Part shown: positions 10,636 through 20,471 of the stretch, one piece after another
Numbering within the stretch: position 1 is the first letter of the stretch
Layout: each line of letters starts with the position of its first letter
Assembly (NCBI GenBank): GCA_048772705.1
Contig: JBLWGC010000035.1
Location: 62,001 to 126,000, forward strand
Direction of reading: 5' to 3'
Length of the DNA: 64,000 bases
Origin: Leidyana gryllorum EB-2025a
Lineage: Eukaryota; Apicomplexa
Made by a program: the position numbers and the translations under genes
Notes under the pieces: model-generated
What the model saw: the letters and a program-made list of their open reading frames with translations, nothing else
What the model was told of the DNA's origin: nothing
Database searches by the model: none

Positions 10636-12160
10636 TCAAATACCTAGCAAAGCTCGAATACCATTCCGAACCACAAAGTGCCCCACTACTCCAAGTCTCC
10701 CTAATCTCAATCCCCATGACCACCGCGATGGACTCTCAGCTGCATAACGCTCATCACCTGCCCCATCAGCCACCTCCACCTCCGCCAGCCACAACTCTTT
10801 GATCACACCTTCCCCATCTGGCAGGAAACATGAGGCTGGCGACCAACCGCTTTGCCTTGTGTCCGGCAGCCCTTTCAGCACTTCCTCCGGAACTACTTGC
10901 AGAAATCGGGGAACGGTTGACGGCACCTCCCGCGGCCTCCGCCCTTTTTGGCGCACCTTCTCGGCCATGTCGCTTAGAAGTCGTTCATTTGTCTTCAATA
11001 GAGGGACCAGTGTTTCGGTTATCATCAGTTGTGGTGATTCAACCAATGGCGCTAGATTCCACTCTGCTTGCTCCTCCGCTGATTCATACCTTGACAACAT
11101 GTAGTTCTCAATCACCAACTTCCAGTCATCCCCCAACAAGTGAAAGAACGATGCCATGTTTGACACAAAATACTGTGCGCACCAACGAATGACCAAGAAT
11201 ACGTCTATGAGAGTCACTCACAGTGCTCACACTAGCCCACTCAAATGGGGCCAGACTTCGAACCATTGGGATATGATCAAACACTGAGAACCGTAAAACT
11301 TGCTCATACCAAGTGGGTTCCCGGCCCAGTAAAGTGTACGCTAGCTCACTATTTCTGTGAGCGTTGTTCGGCGAGAAGCGAATGATCAAGCTCAGCATAT
11401 AAGCCGATAATAGGACGAAACATGCGCGCTGCAGACGGAGATGTAAACATTAGTGAGCACCACACACGTGTGGTGGTCGGTCGAAAGACTGCTCACCTCG
11501 ATGTAACCCCGGAAGCTTGCCCCCATCAGCTTCCCAATTAAGCCTCCAACAACGCAGGAGAAGGCAAAGTTCGGTATCGAACGTATAAGGGATGTCACGA
11601 AATACATGATGGTCTCGCTCTCGCTCAACTTGGTGACTGATGAATGTCATCGTTTCTGTGATCCTAATCAATTCACAGGAGAAGCCCACCTGTTTTCAGA
11701 TCAATGACGTCGCCAAGGCGATCATATGTATCTTTGCGGGCTGAATCTTTCAGTATATCGGCAGCCCATCCAACTTGATGGTGCATGAACTTTGCCTCAG
11801 GTCCGCTATTCCTGTCCTGGATGTGATAGTATAGGTGATTTACCGCGAGTCGAGCTGCTCACTGGATGGTATTGAGCCAGTCCGCGACGACGTGCGCGCT
11901 GGACTTCAGCTATATCCGAGTTGGGTGTCAGATTCAGAATCACATATGGTTGGGTCCAAAACCTATCAGGACTTATGATGCCCTTGTAGGTAGTGTAGAC
12001 TTCGATAGCGAGGAGCAGCGCAGTGCCCAATAGGAGTCCTGATCGAAAACCATCAATCAGCGGATCCGAGTCCCATCAGCCTACGTTTGAAATTCCGGCC
12101 ATCCTTCTTGCCCACGACAGCTCGTAAACCGAACACCAGTACGAGCAAATGCAATAACAT
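10636..12160 (-). CDS. ER membrane J-domain protein (DnaJ type III), 420 aa
   Basis: Six exons from the right: 12160-12085, 12038-11863, 11816-11690, 11636-11497, 11428-11222, 11172-10636; introns 46-68 bp and all phases agree. It begins with a signal peptide or anchor (MLLHLLVLVFGLRAVVG), then a second hydrophobic segment (LLLGTALLLAIEVYTTY). Next comes a J-domain starting FWTQPYVILNLTPNSDIAEV; its HPD motif is split across exons 2 and 3 (QYHP|DRNSG), and it ends near YDRLGD. At least one more hydrophobic segment follows (IPNFAFSCVVGGLIGKLMG). J-domains stimulate Hsp70, here probably BiP in the ER lumen or Hsp70 at its surface. The TM-TM-J layout recalls Sec63, but no Brl domain is seen and the length is shorter, so I leave the subtype open. 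Confidence 0.72.
11459..11475. repeat. CACACGTGTG palindrome in an intron of the J-domain gene
   Basis: Lies in the 68-bp intron 11429-11496 (ACCACACACGTGTGGTGG on the + strand). The core CACACGTGTG is a perfect inverted repeat with imperfect flanks. Same family as the copies at 8131, 21291, 38158, 48234 and 60127. Confidence 0.55.
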
Positions 12161-12187
12161 GACCCATAAAAAATCACTGTGTCACTC

Positions 12188-14171
12188 ATGTCCAGTGCAA
12201 GTGCCGGAGTCGAGCCAGAAATCAAGAAACGGCGACTCGATGAGAGGGCAGAGGGGTCCAGAGATGGAGTGGAGCCTCATACATTGCCAGAGGGCGAGAA
12301 AGATACTGACAATAAAGGTCAACCCGAGGCTGAAGTCCCAGCTGAGGAGCCACAATTAGTAAACAGAGTGGGGAAGGCGAAGAAGAGCAAAAGTTGTCCC
12401 TATCTGGGTACTATCAATCGTCATCTACTGGACTTTGATTTTGAGAAAGTCTGCTCCATATCACTGACTAATCAGCACGTGTACTGCTGTCTGGTGTGCG
12501 GACGCTATCTGCAAGGTGAGCCCACGAAAAAGATGAGTCCATCCGTATCACCCGCAAACACCGCAGGTCGAGGGCCTAATACTCATGCGTATGCTCATGC
12601 CCTTCAGGAGAACCATTTCGTTTTCATCGACTTGGGGAGTGGACGAGTGTATTGTTTGCCGGATAACTATGAGGTGGACGACGCCAGTTTGTCCGATATA
12701 AAGTTCAATCTGCATCCGGACTTCACTCCTAGCGAAGTTAAAGCGTTGGAGCACCAAATAATCCACGCACACACGTTGGATGGACAGCAGTTCAACCCAG
12801 GGCTTGTAGGCCTGAATCGTATCAATGAGGCCACCGATTACGCTAACGTCGTGGTTCAGCTGCTATGCGTCATAACCCCTCTCCGCAACTTTATGCTTCT
12901 ACTGGACGCACGCAACAAACAGCGCCCCGACCCCGTAGTCGTGGCAGCGTCCGATTTGTTGAAGAAGATCTTCAATTCCCGCAATTTCAAAGGAATTGTG
13001 TGCCCCCATGAGTTCCTGCAGGCCATCGCACAGGCATCACACAAGGAGTTCGGCTTGATGAAACGAGCTAATGCGTTCGACTTCCTCAGCTGGCTGGTCA
13101 ATCACCTCCACGCGAAACTGCGCAGAGGCAAGAAGGATCCCGCCATCCAGCAGCTCCCCCTTCGCGAACAACGTAAGTGTATATGTTGAGTGTATTTGAA
13201 TTACCTTCTGACCTATGCTGAACTCTGTCTATCTGTTTGGCGCAGCTTCGATAATCAACGACACCCTAAGTGGTGAGGTTCGGATGTGGTCCAGCGAAAC
13301 GAGAAGCACAACGACGGTTCCAATGTTCACTGTAACTTTGGACGTCCCCCCGGCGCCTATATTCAAAGCTAGTGAAACAGAGACGATCATTCCTGAAGTT
13401 CACATATTCGATTTACTGTCTAAGTTCAGTGGCCACTTGATCCCGGGAAAAAAACCGGGTAGTCAACGTCGGCTTACATTATGGAAGTTGCCGAGGTATC
13501 TAATCGTCCACCTCAAGCGCTTCAGCAGAAACTCATTCTTCATGGAGAAGAATCCGACTATTGTCAAGTTTCCGGTCAAGGATCTAGATTTGGCCGAATG
13601 TAAGCCTTGCAATCGACTTGATTATGCGGCGTATATGTGCTTCTTGACCCGTTGCTATGGTGTTCTGGCTTCTCATGGTTTGCGAAAACAATCCCTTCAG
13701 ATGTTGACGGAGAGAACATCGACAACAATCCGTGTACCAAATACGACCTGGTTGGAAACGTGGTTCATATGGGGAACCCCACAGATGGCCATTACAAAGT
13801 GCAAGTCCATCATCAGGTGAGTTGTCAGCAGCTGCTGACTCCGCTATCGTATGTGCGCGCTTGTTTGTGTGCGTGTGCGTGTGGCGTCTCCATGTGTGCG
13901 TGAACGTGTGTCTCTGTGTTTGTGAATGGGGTGATGCATTCCATCTGATTGACGGCGTACATCTTCACATGTTGATCTACTTGGATGTGATTTTTTGGAC
14001 TGGATGATCAATCTTTTTGATGGACGACTTTTTATCGCAGGCCACAGACACGTGGTACGACTTGGAGGATCTGTTAGTAACTCAAACTTCTGGTCATGCG
14101 GTGACGAACTCAGGTAACAATTTTCCTCTTTGATGGACAATACAGAAATTTGGTCGCAACGACTTTTTTGA
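12188..14171 (+). CDS. USP39: U4/U6.U5 tri-snRNP protein USP39/Sad1, 500 aa
   Basis: Six exons: 12188-12515, 12567-13172, 13246-13599, 13701-13816, 14041-14113, 14146-14171; phases agree. USP39/Sad1 is a catalytically dead ubiquitin-protease relative needed to keep the tri-snRNP intact for splicing. A basic/acidic arm leads to the ZnF-UBP finger (CPYLGTINRHLLDFDFEKVC, CLVCGRYLQG, THAYAHALQENHFVF). The USP fold follows: PGLVGLNRINEATDYANVVV has Asp in place of the catalytic Cys, as in human USP39. Later blocks are LPRYLIVHLKRFSRNSFF, EKNPTIVKFP and GNVVHMG. Unlike human USP39 (EGSY), it keeps the His-box histidine (DGHYKV). The last exons give the family ending (EIWSQRLF). The start is 27 bp from the divergent J-protein gene. 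Intron 5 is only 32 bp. Confidence 0.95.
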
Positions 14172-14889
14172 TCAGCCTCATACATTCAAATCTATCGCCG
14201 TCAAGATGTCGAATAGTCGCGCTTCTTCATCATCATGTCTTCCGCTAGGTTACAACAAAATCCGAGTCAACTCGATAATATATGTATGGCATAGTTGACT
14301 GGTGGCATAGGCATTTATATTCTCCAATGGCGACAGCCACAGAGCTGGCGAAGAACAGTCTGTGCAAACTGCCGGATCAGTCACGGCGCGCGACTGGTTC
14401 GCTTTTCAAAGGAAGAAAATCACCGCTTTTTCTGAGTGTGAACGCAATAATTGTGACCATCATACTGGCGTCACGACTCCAACCCTCTTCCCTGCGCGAG
14501 TTTGGCAAGTAAGCGAGCGAGTTAGGGAGCGAGCGATCGATCGAGTCCGTGGTCTCCCACATCATGTCGACCAGACCCGCGTTTTTACGACTCAATTTAG
14601 CAGGGAGAGGGTCGGCGACAACGGCAGAAGTAGCCAAGTGTGCCATGAATAAGCCATTGCACAGAAACCGGCGGACAGGCAGGCGGAGAGACAGACAGCG
14701 CAGAACGGACGATGAATGAACCGACGGGACAGCTTGATAGACGCCTCAGGGGGGGCGACGCTGCTCGACCATTACTAATGCGTGCGGTTCGCCGAGCAAA
14801 GTGAGCAAAAAGTATCAATAAGAGATAGCGTAATACAACAATCGATCCCGTACATGGTCAGGAACGACGGGCAGACAGACAAATAGAAC

Positions 14890-15120
14890 AGAGAGAGAGC
14901 ACAGTCAGCGAGCCAAATAAGTCATATCAAGAAATTAGCGAAGCAGTTGGTAGGGGAAGTACGGTAACACAGAGAGAAAGAGAGAGAGAAGAGAGGAAGA
15001 GAGAGAGCGGCAGACAAGCAAGAGAGAGAGAGAAAAGAGAAAAAAGCGAATGCAGAGGGGGAGAGGGGTAGCTAGAGAGAGAGTGAGAGAGAGAGTGAGA
15101 GAGCAAAGAAAGAAGAGAAT
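14890..15120. repeat. GA-rich low-complexity tract
   Basis: Imperfect runs of GAGAGA with GAGC and AAAG interruptions over about 230 bp on the + strand. Strand-asymmetric purine tracts like this can form triplex DNA or bind GAGA-type factors; no role is shown here. The minus strand reads as meaningless Ser/Leu repeats. Confidence 0.75.
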
Positions 15121-16348
15121 TGTTTAAGCCACCCGAGGCATAGTGACCAGGGTGGGAAAATAGGTAAAAATGAACAAACAGAATAATACCAGCGCACAAT
15201 GAGTTCGCCCCACAGAGAAGTGTGTGTAGACGCAACTGTATTGAGACATCGTACGCTGTCCACATTTCCAATCGCCAGATAACGGCTGTATACGGCCCAA
15301 AGTCCCTGAGCTCAACAAGATGTACAAACAATATCAGTGATCTATAACATGTCGTCCGTCTTCTTGCGAAGAGATACAGGTTCACACACCGACTCGAGAA
15401 ATGGTCAGTGTTTGCCAAGTCATATTAGTGCTTTGCAAGGGATGCTCGATGTATCAGTGCAATGGTAAAGCTGAGTATGCGGGATAGTCCGGTGTTAGGA
15501 TGGATCCTTTTCTTGGAGTGTTGTAGATCGGCCAGAAAGGAGTGAGAAGTTATGGTTTAATGTGGTGGCATTTTATGACAATATGGCAATATAGCCTTTG
15601 AGATAAAGACGGAGTGGACTGGGTATCGATAGATTGAGCCTTGCGAATCCATGCGGACCATTGGACATTCGATGGCCGTTCGGGCATTCGCACATTGTTA
15701 GAGATTGGGGGGTTTGTTTCCCTTTTCAGTGATGTATTTGCGATCGATGGAGCAAGTAAAGAGAGTCCATTGCCACGGCAGAGACTTTTTCCCTCTGCCT
15801 ATATAGACGTCGGACAGTGAGATCAAATTCGCACTTGGCGTGTGTAATGATTAGAGGAATCTTCTACTGGAGGAGGCGGCGCCGCTCATCATGTACCAAA
15901 ACGCGCGCTGCCAACGCGCCGACACGCGAGACGGCAAAAGACACGTGCTAGATGATTAGACACAAGATAAACGAGAGGGGACAGGACGCGTCCATGGCAA
16001 AAGATACAATGCCGTAAGCCTAGGTCGAAGTCGCGCTCGAAATCGCAATCGCCGTCGCCCATCCTTTCACCGTCAACTGTGTGGTGGAAGAGGTCGACTC
16101 GGTCAAGTTATGACGAGCCTGGCATGAGTGAGCGCATGTGGAACACCCTAAAGCCGACACCTCCACACCATGTGGGGGGGTGTAACTCAAAGGGTGCGTA
16201 AACTGTGTGTTTGTGTGTGTGTGTGTGTGATCGTCTGGTAGTGTGCAGCTGCTCTTTTGCCTGGGCAACGACAGTAGTTGGGGTTAGTTAAGACGTGTTG
16301 ATAGTGTTAGTGTGCGGGCGTGATGGTGGGAAGGTCTGTAAATGGGTT

Positions 16349-16370
16349 AGTCAGTCAGTCAGTCAGTCAG
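16349..16370. repeat. Short tandem repeat (AGTC)n
   Basis: Five uninterrupted copies of a 4-bp unit in the gene-poor region, about 310 bp beyond the stop of the PSI-like gene to its right. A simple microsatellite. Confidence 0.8.
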
Positions 16371-16677
16371 TTTGTCGGAAGTCCGCATTGTAGTGTGGTG
16401 AATATATGTGATCTCAATATGTCAGATGCCGTATAGTGATGATTTCGCGATTTATGCTACCAGTAGAGCCGCCGGACGGGCAAATCCGAATGAGAAATAG
16501 ATCTCTCATTTGCTGAGTGGTACAGGGGGTTGTGAGCAGTCTCCCTCATATTTATTTCCATTGTGGTGCTTTCCGCCTCCTCCATCTGTGATATTGTGCC
16601 ATTTGTTTCAGGCAGTGGTCTGAACGCCAATATTGTGCAATAGAGCCTCTTTGTTCCATTTTACGCGCTCCCAAGCT

Positions 16678-17304
16678 TCATGCCTCGAGACTTGGCATGA
16701 AAATTAACTGTTGGTCCGAAGACGAATCTTGCCCGAAATCGAGCCCTATCCTGCTCAATTCGAGCACCACAGCTTTGTCGAAAACTGCTTTTGGTTCAAC
16801 AATAGCGGCATCATCTGTAAAAGGGTACTCAGACAGAGAACGCAGGGTCTGAGGTGCTTCCAAATCATACTCATCCGCTCCAGAGTACGGCCAGCTACGA
16901 GTGCGCGGACCTACTGGACTCTCCAAAGACTTAAAGCTCTGATAACCCGACTCCGGCTGTGCAGAAAATACCCTTCTGCCCGCCTTTCCGTCGCCGCCCG
17001 GATCAACCGGACTTATCATCACCGAAGTCTTCCACTTGGACAGAAGCACGGATCGCACAACAATACCGATTACGATCAATCCACCCAAAATACCCACAAA
17101 CCAAATCGCTGGAGCCAGGGTTGTACCCATACTTTCCAACGGGCACGTTTGCATATCGCTTCCTGGCGACGTCTCGGGATGAGCTGATACTCCACCAGTC
17201 TCAGTCCCTGATCTAAGCTTACCATTGCAATACGATTCATCTCGATCCCAAACACACCCGGCCGCAAAGCAGGTGAGGCACGAATTATACTGATTACATG
17301 ACAT
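16678..17304 (-). CDS. Small single-pass membrane protein with PSI-like Cys knot (paralogue 1), 208 aa
   Basis: One exon. The N-terminus SCNQYNSCLTCFAAGCVWDR has the C-x5-C-x2-C-x4-C-x-W spacing of a PSI (plexin-semaphorin-integrin) domain, with two more Cys soon after. A transmembrane helix follows near residues 66-88 (AIWFVGILGGLIVIGIVVRS), then a tail of about 120 residues with acidic and Tyr/Ser-rich parts. No signal peptide precedes the first Cys at the chosen ATG; either the protein inserts as a type III (N-out) protein or an upstream exon is missed. An in-frame upstream frame reaches 17412 but overlaps DNAJC8. It shares this architecture with the gene at 18859-19887. Ligand unknown. 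Confidence 0.6.
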   Translation of the reverse strand: MSCNQYNSCLTCFAAGCVWDRDESYCNGKLRSGTETGGVSAHPETSPGSDMQTCPLESMGTTLAPAIWFVGILGGLIVIGIVVRSVLLSKWKTSVMISPVDPGGDGKAGRRVFSAQPESGYQSFKSLESPVGPRTRSWPYSGADEYDLEAPQTLRSLSEYPFTDDAAIVEPKAVFDKAVVLELSRIGLDFGQDSSSDQQLIFMPSLEA

Positions 17305-17351
17305 TCCAGACCAAATCCAAGTCCGCAAATTCTTTTTCCTCCCCAAATGAT

Positions 17352-18776
17352 ATGACACCAGACCTCGACGACCCACTCCTTCACTCCCCCAAGCGACAAT
17401 CCGAAGCTGCAACAGACCAAATCAAAACGGAAGTCAAAAGGGAGGCAGAAGATGTGAAGGAGCAACCGCCCACCGAACCAATCCAATTCGATACCTCTAA
17501 TAACAACCCAACTCTGGAAAGTGAGACTAAAACGGAACAGGAAGATGACCAGAAAGATGGCCACCCAGCTGCAAACGACCACTCTGCTGATACAGAAGAA
17601 AATGTCAAAGAAAGTAGCCACAACTCTCCGCCAGAGGACATCGACTTTGATTCTTTCCTGAATGAAGTGCATAGCCTACCCACACGAGGGCCGCCCCCCA
17701 AGTCTTCAGGTCTCATTCGTGAACCAACCGAAGCAGAAAAGCAGGCTGCTTTGATGGCCGCCTTTGAAATCCGGGACGTTGAGGTTGAATGGGGCACTGG
17801 CGTGGAGCAGGTGGAACGTATCATGAAGCTCAAAGGCAAAGATTCCCCTTTTGAGGTCTTCCTCTTGCCTCCATATGCTCATGAAGACCTCATCAAGAAG
17901 CACTACAAGAAGCTCAGTCTGCTGGTGCATCCGGACAAGTGTAACCACCCGGATGTCGAGGATGCTTTCCATATCGTGTCCAAAGCGTACGAGGAGCTTC
18001 TGAAACCAGAGTATCGCGGCAAGTACATCGAGGTACTGGATGAGGCCAAGAACCAGGTGATCAAGGAACGGCGAGAGGAGAACAAACGTCGCAAGGCCAG
18101 AGGGGAGGAACTCCTTGCTATGGATGAAAACTCAATACGGGAAGCCACCATTGCCCAGTGTGATGAACTCGTCAAAAAGCGCGAGGAAATGGTTAAGTAT
18201 GCTGAAGATACCAAAAGGCAGAACGAACTGCGAACGCAAAGGGTAAGTGCATGTGCTGCCAGCTGAACTCGTTTAACAATCCAACGCCTTGCTTCATATA
18301 CTTCTGCCATGAATATGTTTGGCTATGTGTTTGTTGTTGCGCGCGTCTCCGAGCCGGTCATCGAAGGGTGTGCTTCACCGCCATCGCTTGACCACTTCGT
18401 GAAATTAATCATTGTTGTTCATCTTGCGTAGTCTTCAGTGATATTCATTCATCAATCAAACTTGGCTTTGGCAAGTTTGATTCTATGATGTTGCTAGATT
18501 GATTGATCGATCGATTGATTGGATCATTTTGCCAATCCATCGTTGCAGATGGAGGAGGAAAAGCAGGCAGATGAGTATAAGAAGCAGATTGAAAGGAAGC
18601 GTTGGGTGCAGGGTCGGGATGCACGAGTGGAGCATTGGCGTGATTCACGGGTGAGTGCTGGCTCCATATATGGAGTGAAAACCGTTACAAACGAACCGCA
18701 GGGTGATGTTGAGAAAAAGCGACGTATGATGAAACCGGAAATGCCAACGGAAGCCTACAAGCGAAGTTGGCGTTGA
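17352..18776 (+). CDS. DNAJC8: DNAJC8 homologue (spliceosome-associated J protein), 355 aa
   Basis: Three exons: 17352-18242, 18549-18650, 18702-18776. An in-frame ATG at 17298 would add 18 residues but overlaps the divergent PSI gene, so I prefer 17352. The N-terminal half is acidic. The J-domain starts at SPFEVFLLPPYAHEDLIKKH and carries the HPD motif in LSLLVHPDKCNHPD. A long charged helix follows, ending ERKRWVQGRDARVEHWRDSR, which matches the diagnostic C-terminal block of DNAJC8 (EREWQKNFEESRDGRVDSW). DNAJC8 co-purifies with spliceosomes and SR-protein kinases. The 51-nt intron 18651-18701 is in frame without a stop, so an unspliced form would still be coding. The 306-bp intron 1 is unusually long and holds GATT/GATC repeats. 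Confidence 0.88.
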
Positions 18777-18858
18777 CCCAGTAATACCTGACTTGGTGAA
18801 ACTTGATTTAGTTTCGACCTCCTTAGAGGGTTGGATGAGAGTAGGGTTGTTCCACACA

Positions 18859-19887
18859 TCATTCTTTGCCGTTCTGAACGACTTTAGTCAGCCATTCGAC
18901 GCGATCGCGCAGCTCTCTGTTGCGTCTGCGTTCCTCGTCCAGATCGGCTGCCAGTATCTGGCTGTTCGACTCGAATCTGGGGGAGGCGGGAGCGGCTGCT
19001 GGGGTTTCAACGGCGGCAATAGGTGCCGGTTGCGCCGGGCCGAGGGTAGGGCTTTGTACAACGGGCGCAGCGGGTGCCAATACGGGGCTTTGGATTAATG
19101 GTTGTGCTTGGAACGGAGCAGGTGTAGGGCCAAAAGCCGGGCTTTGAACCAATGTATAGGTTTGGGGGGCGGCTGCGTTAGGTTGCAGTACGGGACTGCG
19201 TGCAGCGGCGGGAACGGGTACCGGTCTGCACACGTTCGCAGGCTGAAGCGCGAAAATCTGCTGTTGCTGGCCCGGTTGAGCGACTGCAACGAGCTGGGGC
19301 GAAAGAGGTCTCGGTGCAGTGCGCGGGGAGGCCTGAACATAGACCGGGATGACAACGGTTCCTTGCTGCTGTTGAGCGGCAGCGTTCATCTGCGCGACAG
19401 CGTTTCTGTTTTTCGCATTATTAACGATAACCGCATTATTGTACATAGCCGTGGTCATTTGTTGTTGGGCGCGTTTGTTTGCTTTCTTCTTCGCTCTGAA
19501 TAGAGTGATACAACAGTAGCAGAATGTGAGAATGAAGACAGTAAAGCAGGTAACTGAAATTATGATAGCCCAGGCACTGAGAACAGGGAAGACAGATTCG
19601 TAGTCGGAATCTCCTTCTCCTCCTCCAACGGTGGGAGGAGCGAGGCAAACGGCTCCGTTGTTGTGCTGGAAGAGTCCCAGGTCACAGATGCCCTGATTGT
19701 CTTCATTGTTTGAGCAGTCATAACAACGGCCGTCGACGGCGTCCACTGTGAAAGGACAGAAGCGATATATCTAGATCAAGTTACACAGACCGTGGAGAGA
19801 CTCACCAGCGCACCAATCGTCGGTACCGCACCAGTAGCAACCTGCGTTGATGCAGTCCATGCAGTTTGGTTGCTCAGAACACAACAT
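18859..19887 (-). CDS. Membrane protein with PSI-like Cys knot (paralogue 2), 322 aa
   Basis: Two exons, 19887-19806 and 19745-18859 (60-bp intron). The N-terminus LCSEQPNCMDCINAGCYWCG again shows C-x5-C-x2-C-x4-C-x-W-C, the PSI spacing, followed by further Cys (CYDC, ICDLG, VCLAP). The transmembrane helix (SAWAIIISVTCFTVFILTFC) is followed by a basic stop-transfer (FRAKKKANKR). The long tail is rich in Gln, Ala and Pro with repeated QSP-xLxP units, ending in a predicted helical segment. As in its neighbour at 16678, the first Met is only two residues before the first Cys and no signal peptide is seen. The two genes flank DNAJC8 and probably arose by duplication. No family name can be given. 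Confidence 0.65.
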
Positions 19888-19988
19888 GGTCAAAAAGGTT
19901 CTAGAAATTATATCTAGTGGTAAGAAAGGGTCTGTCTGACTTTTCGTTCACCGCAACGGAAGTGTATGAAGTTAGTAGTCCCAGTCAG

Positions 19989-20396
19989 TCAACCGGGCTC
20001 TGGATATGCCTGGTGACAATCATAGCTCATCATTGATTCCTGTCCCGTCCCGTATGTAAGGGTGTACATGTCGGACGGCTCCATAGACTCAGCAGAGGTA
20101 AAATCGTCGTGTTGAGTAGTTACGATCCCACTCGTTATTTGGTGATTGGGCTCCGTGTCCGCGAAGCGATGCAAATCAACACCACTCACCTGGAACTCAA
20201 AATCTAGCATAGGAGTAATGTTCCCTCCAACTTGATATTCTCGTCCGTTCACTGGCCCCCCATCGTCAGGTTTCCGTTTGATCCCTCGCCAATTGCGACT
20301 CAATCGCCAGATCAACAGTACCACCGTCACGAAAACGGCCAATCCGAATCCAAAGCCGATAGTCACCCAATCGGACAAAGGGCTGTCGTCACTCAT
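19989..20396 (-). CDS. Small single-pass membrane protein, 135 aa
   Basis: One exon. It has a very short N-terminus (MSDDSPLSDW), a transmembrane helix (VTIGFGFGLAVFVTVVLLIW), a basic stop-transfer (RLSRNWRGIKRK) and an acidic, Tyr-containing tail. It has no Cys-rich ectodomain but shares the N-out, one-helix, cytosolic-tail plan of the two PSI-like genes beside it, and could be a shortened relative. It lies 75 bp after the Rpn1 stop on the same strand and about 100 bp before the PSI gene. Function unknown. Confidence 0.55.
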   Translation of the reverse strand: MSDDSPLSDWVTIGFGFGLAVFVTVVLLIWRLSRNWRGIKRKPDDGGPVNGREYQVGGNITPMLDFEFQVSGVDLHRFADTEPNHQITSGIVTTQHDDFTSAESMEPSDMYTLTYGTGQESMMSYDCHQAYPEPG

Positions 20397-20471
20397 CTAA
20401 ACATATTATATCTCCAGAGATCCATAGCCGCCTAACTACTCTCACAAACGCCCGCCAAACCAAATCTGCCA

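Larger units (their letters stand above)
14172..16677. other. 2.5-kb gene-poor region with no supported gene
   Basis: This is the longest stretch without a convincing coding frame. Open frames here are short or low-complexity (for example the Ser/Leu-rich minus-strand frame at 14927-15418, which mirrors a GA repeat). I see GA-rich purine strand around 14890-15120, a GT run near 16200-16230, a tandem AGTC tract near 16349-16370 and a TATATAG near 15798. No tRNA, rRNA or snRNA could be recognised by eye. It may hold UTRs, promoters or a non-coding transcript. Confidence 0.6.

Noticed and set aside
14927-15418. 163-aa frame on the minus strand with a long Ser/Leu repeat
   Set aside because: The repeat is the reverse complement of the GA-rich tract; the rest has no recognisable domain.
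14172-16677. tRNA, 5S rRNA or snRNA genes in the gene-poor region
   Set aside because: I found no clear A/B-box pairs, cloverleaf or snRNA signature by eye; a covariance-model search would be needed to exclude them.
17298-17352. Upstream start for DNAJC8 at 17298
   Set aside because: It is in frame and possible, but it overlaps the divergent PSI gene start and adds only 18 low-complexity residues; I kept 17352.
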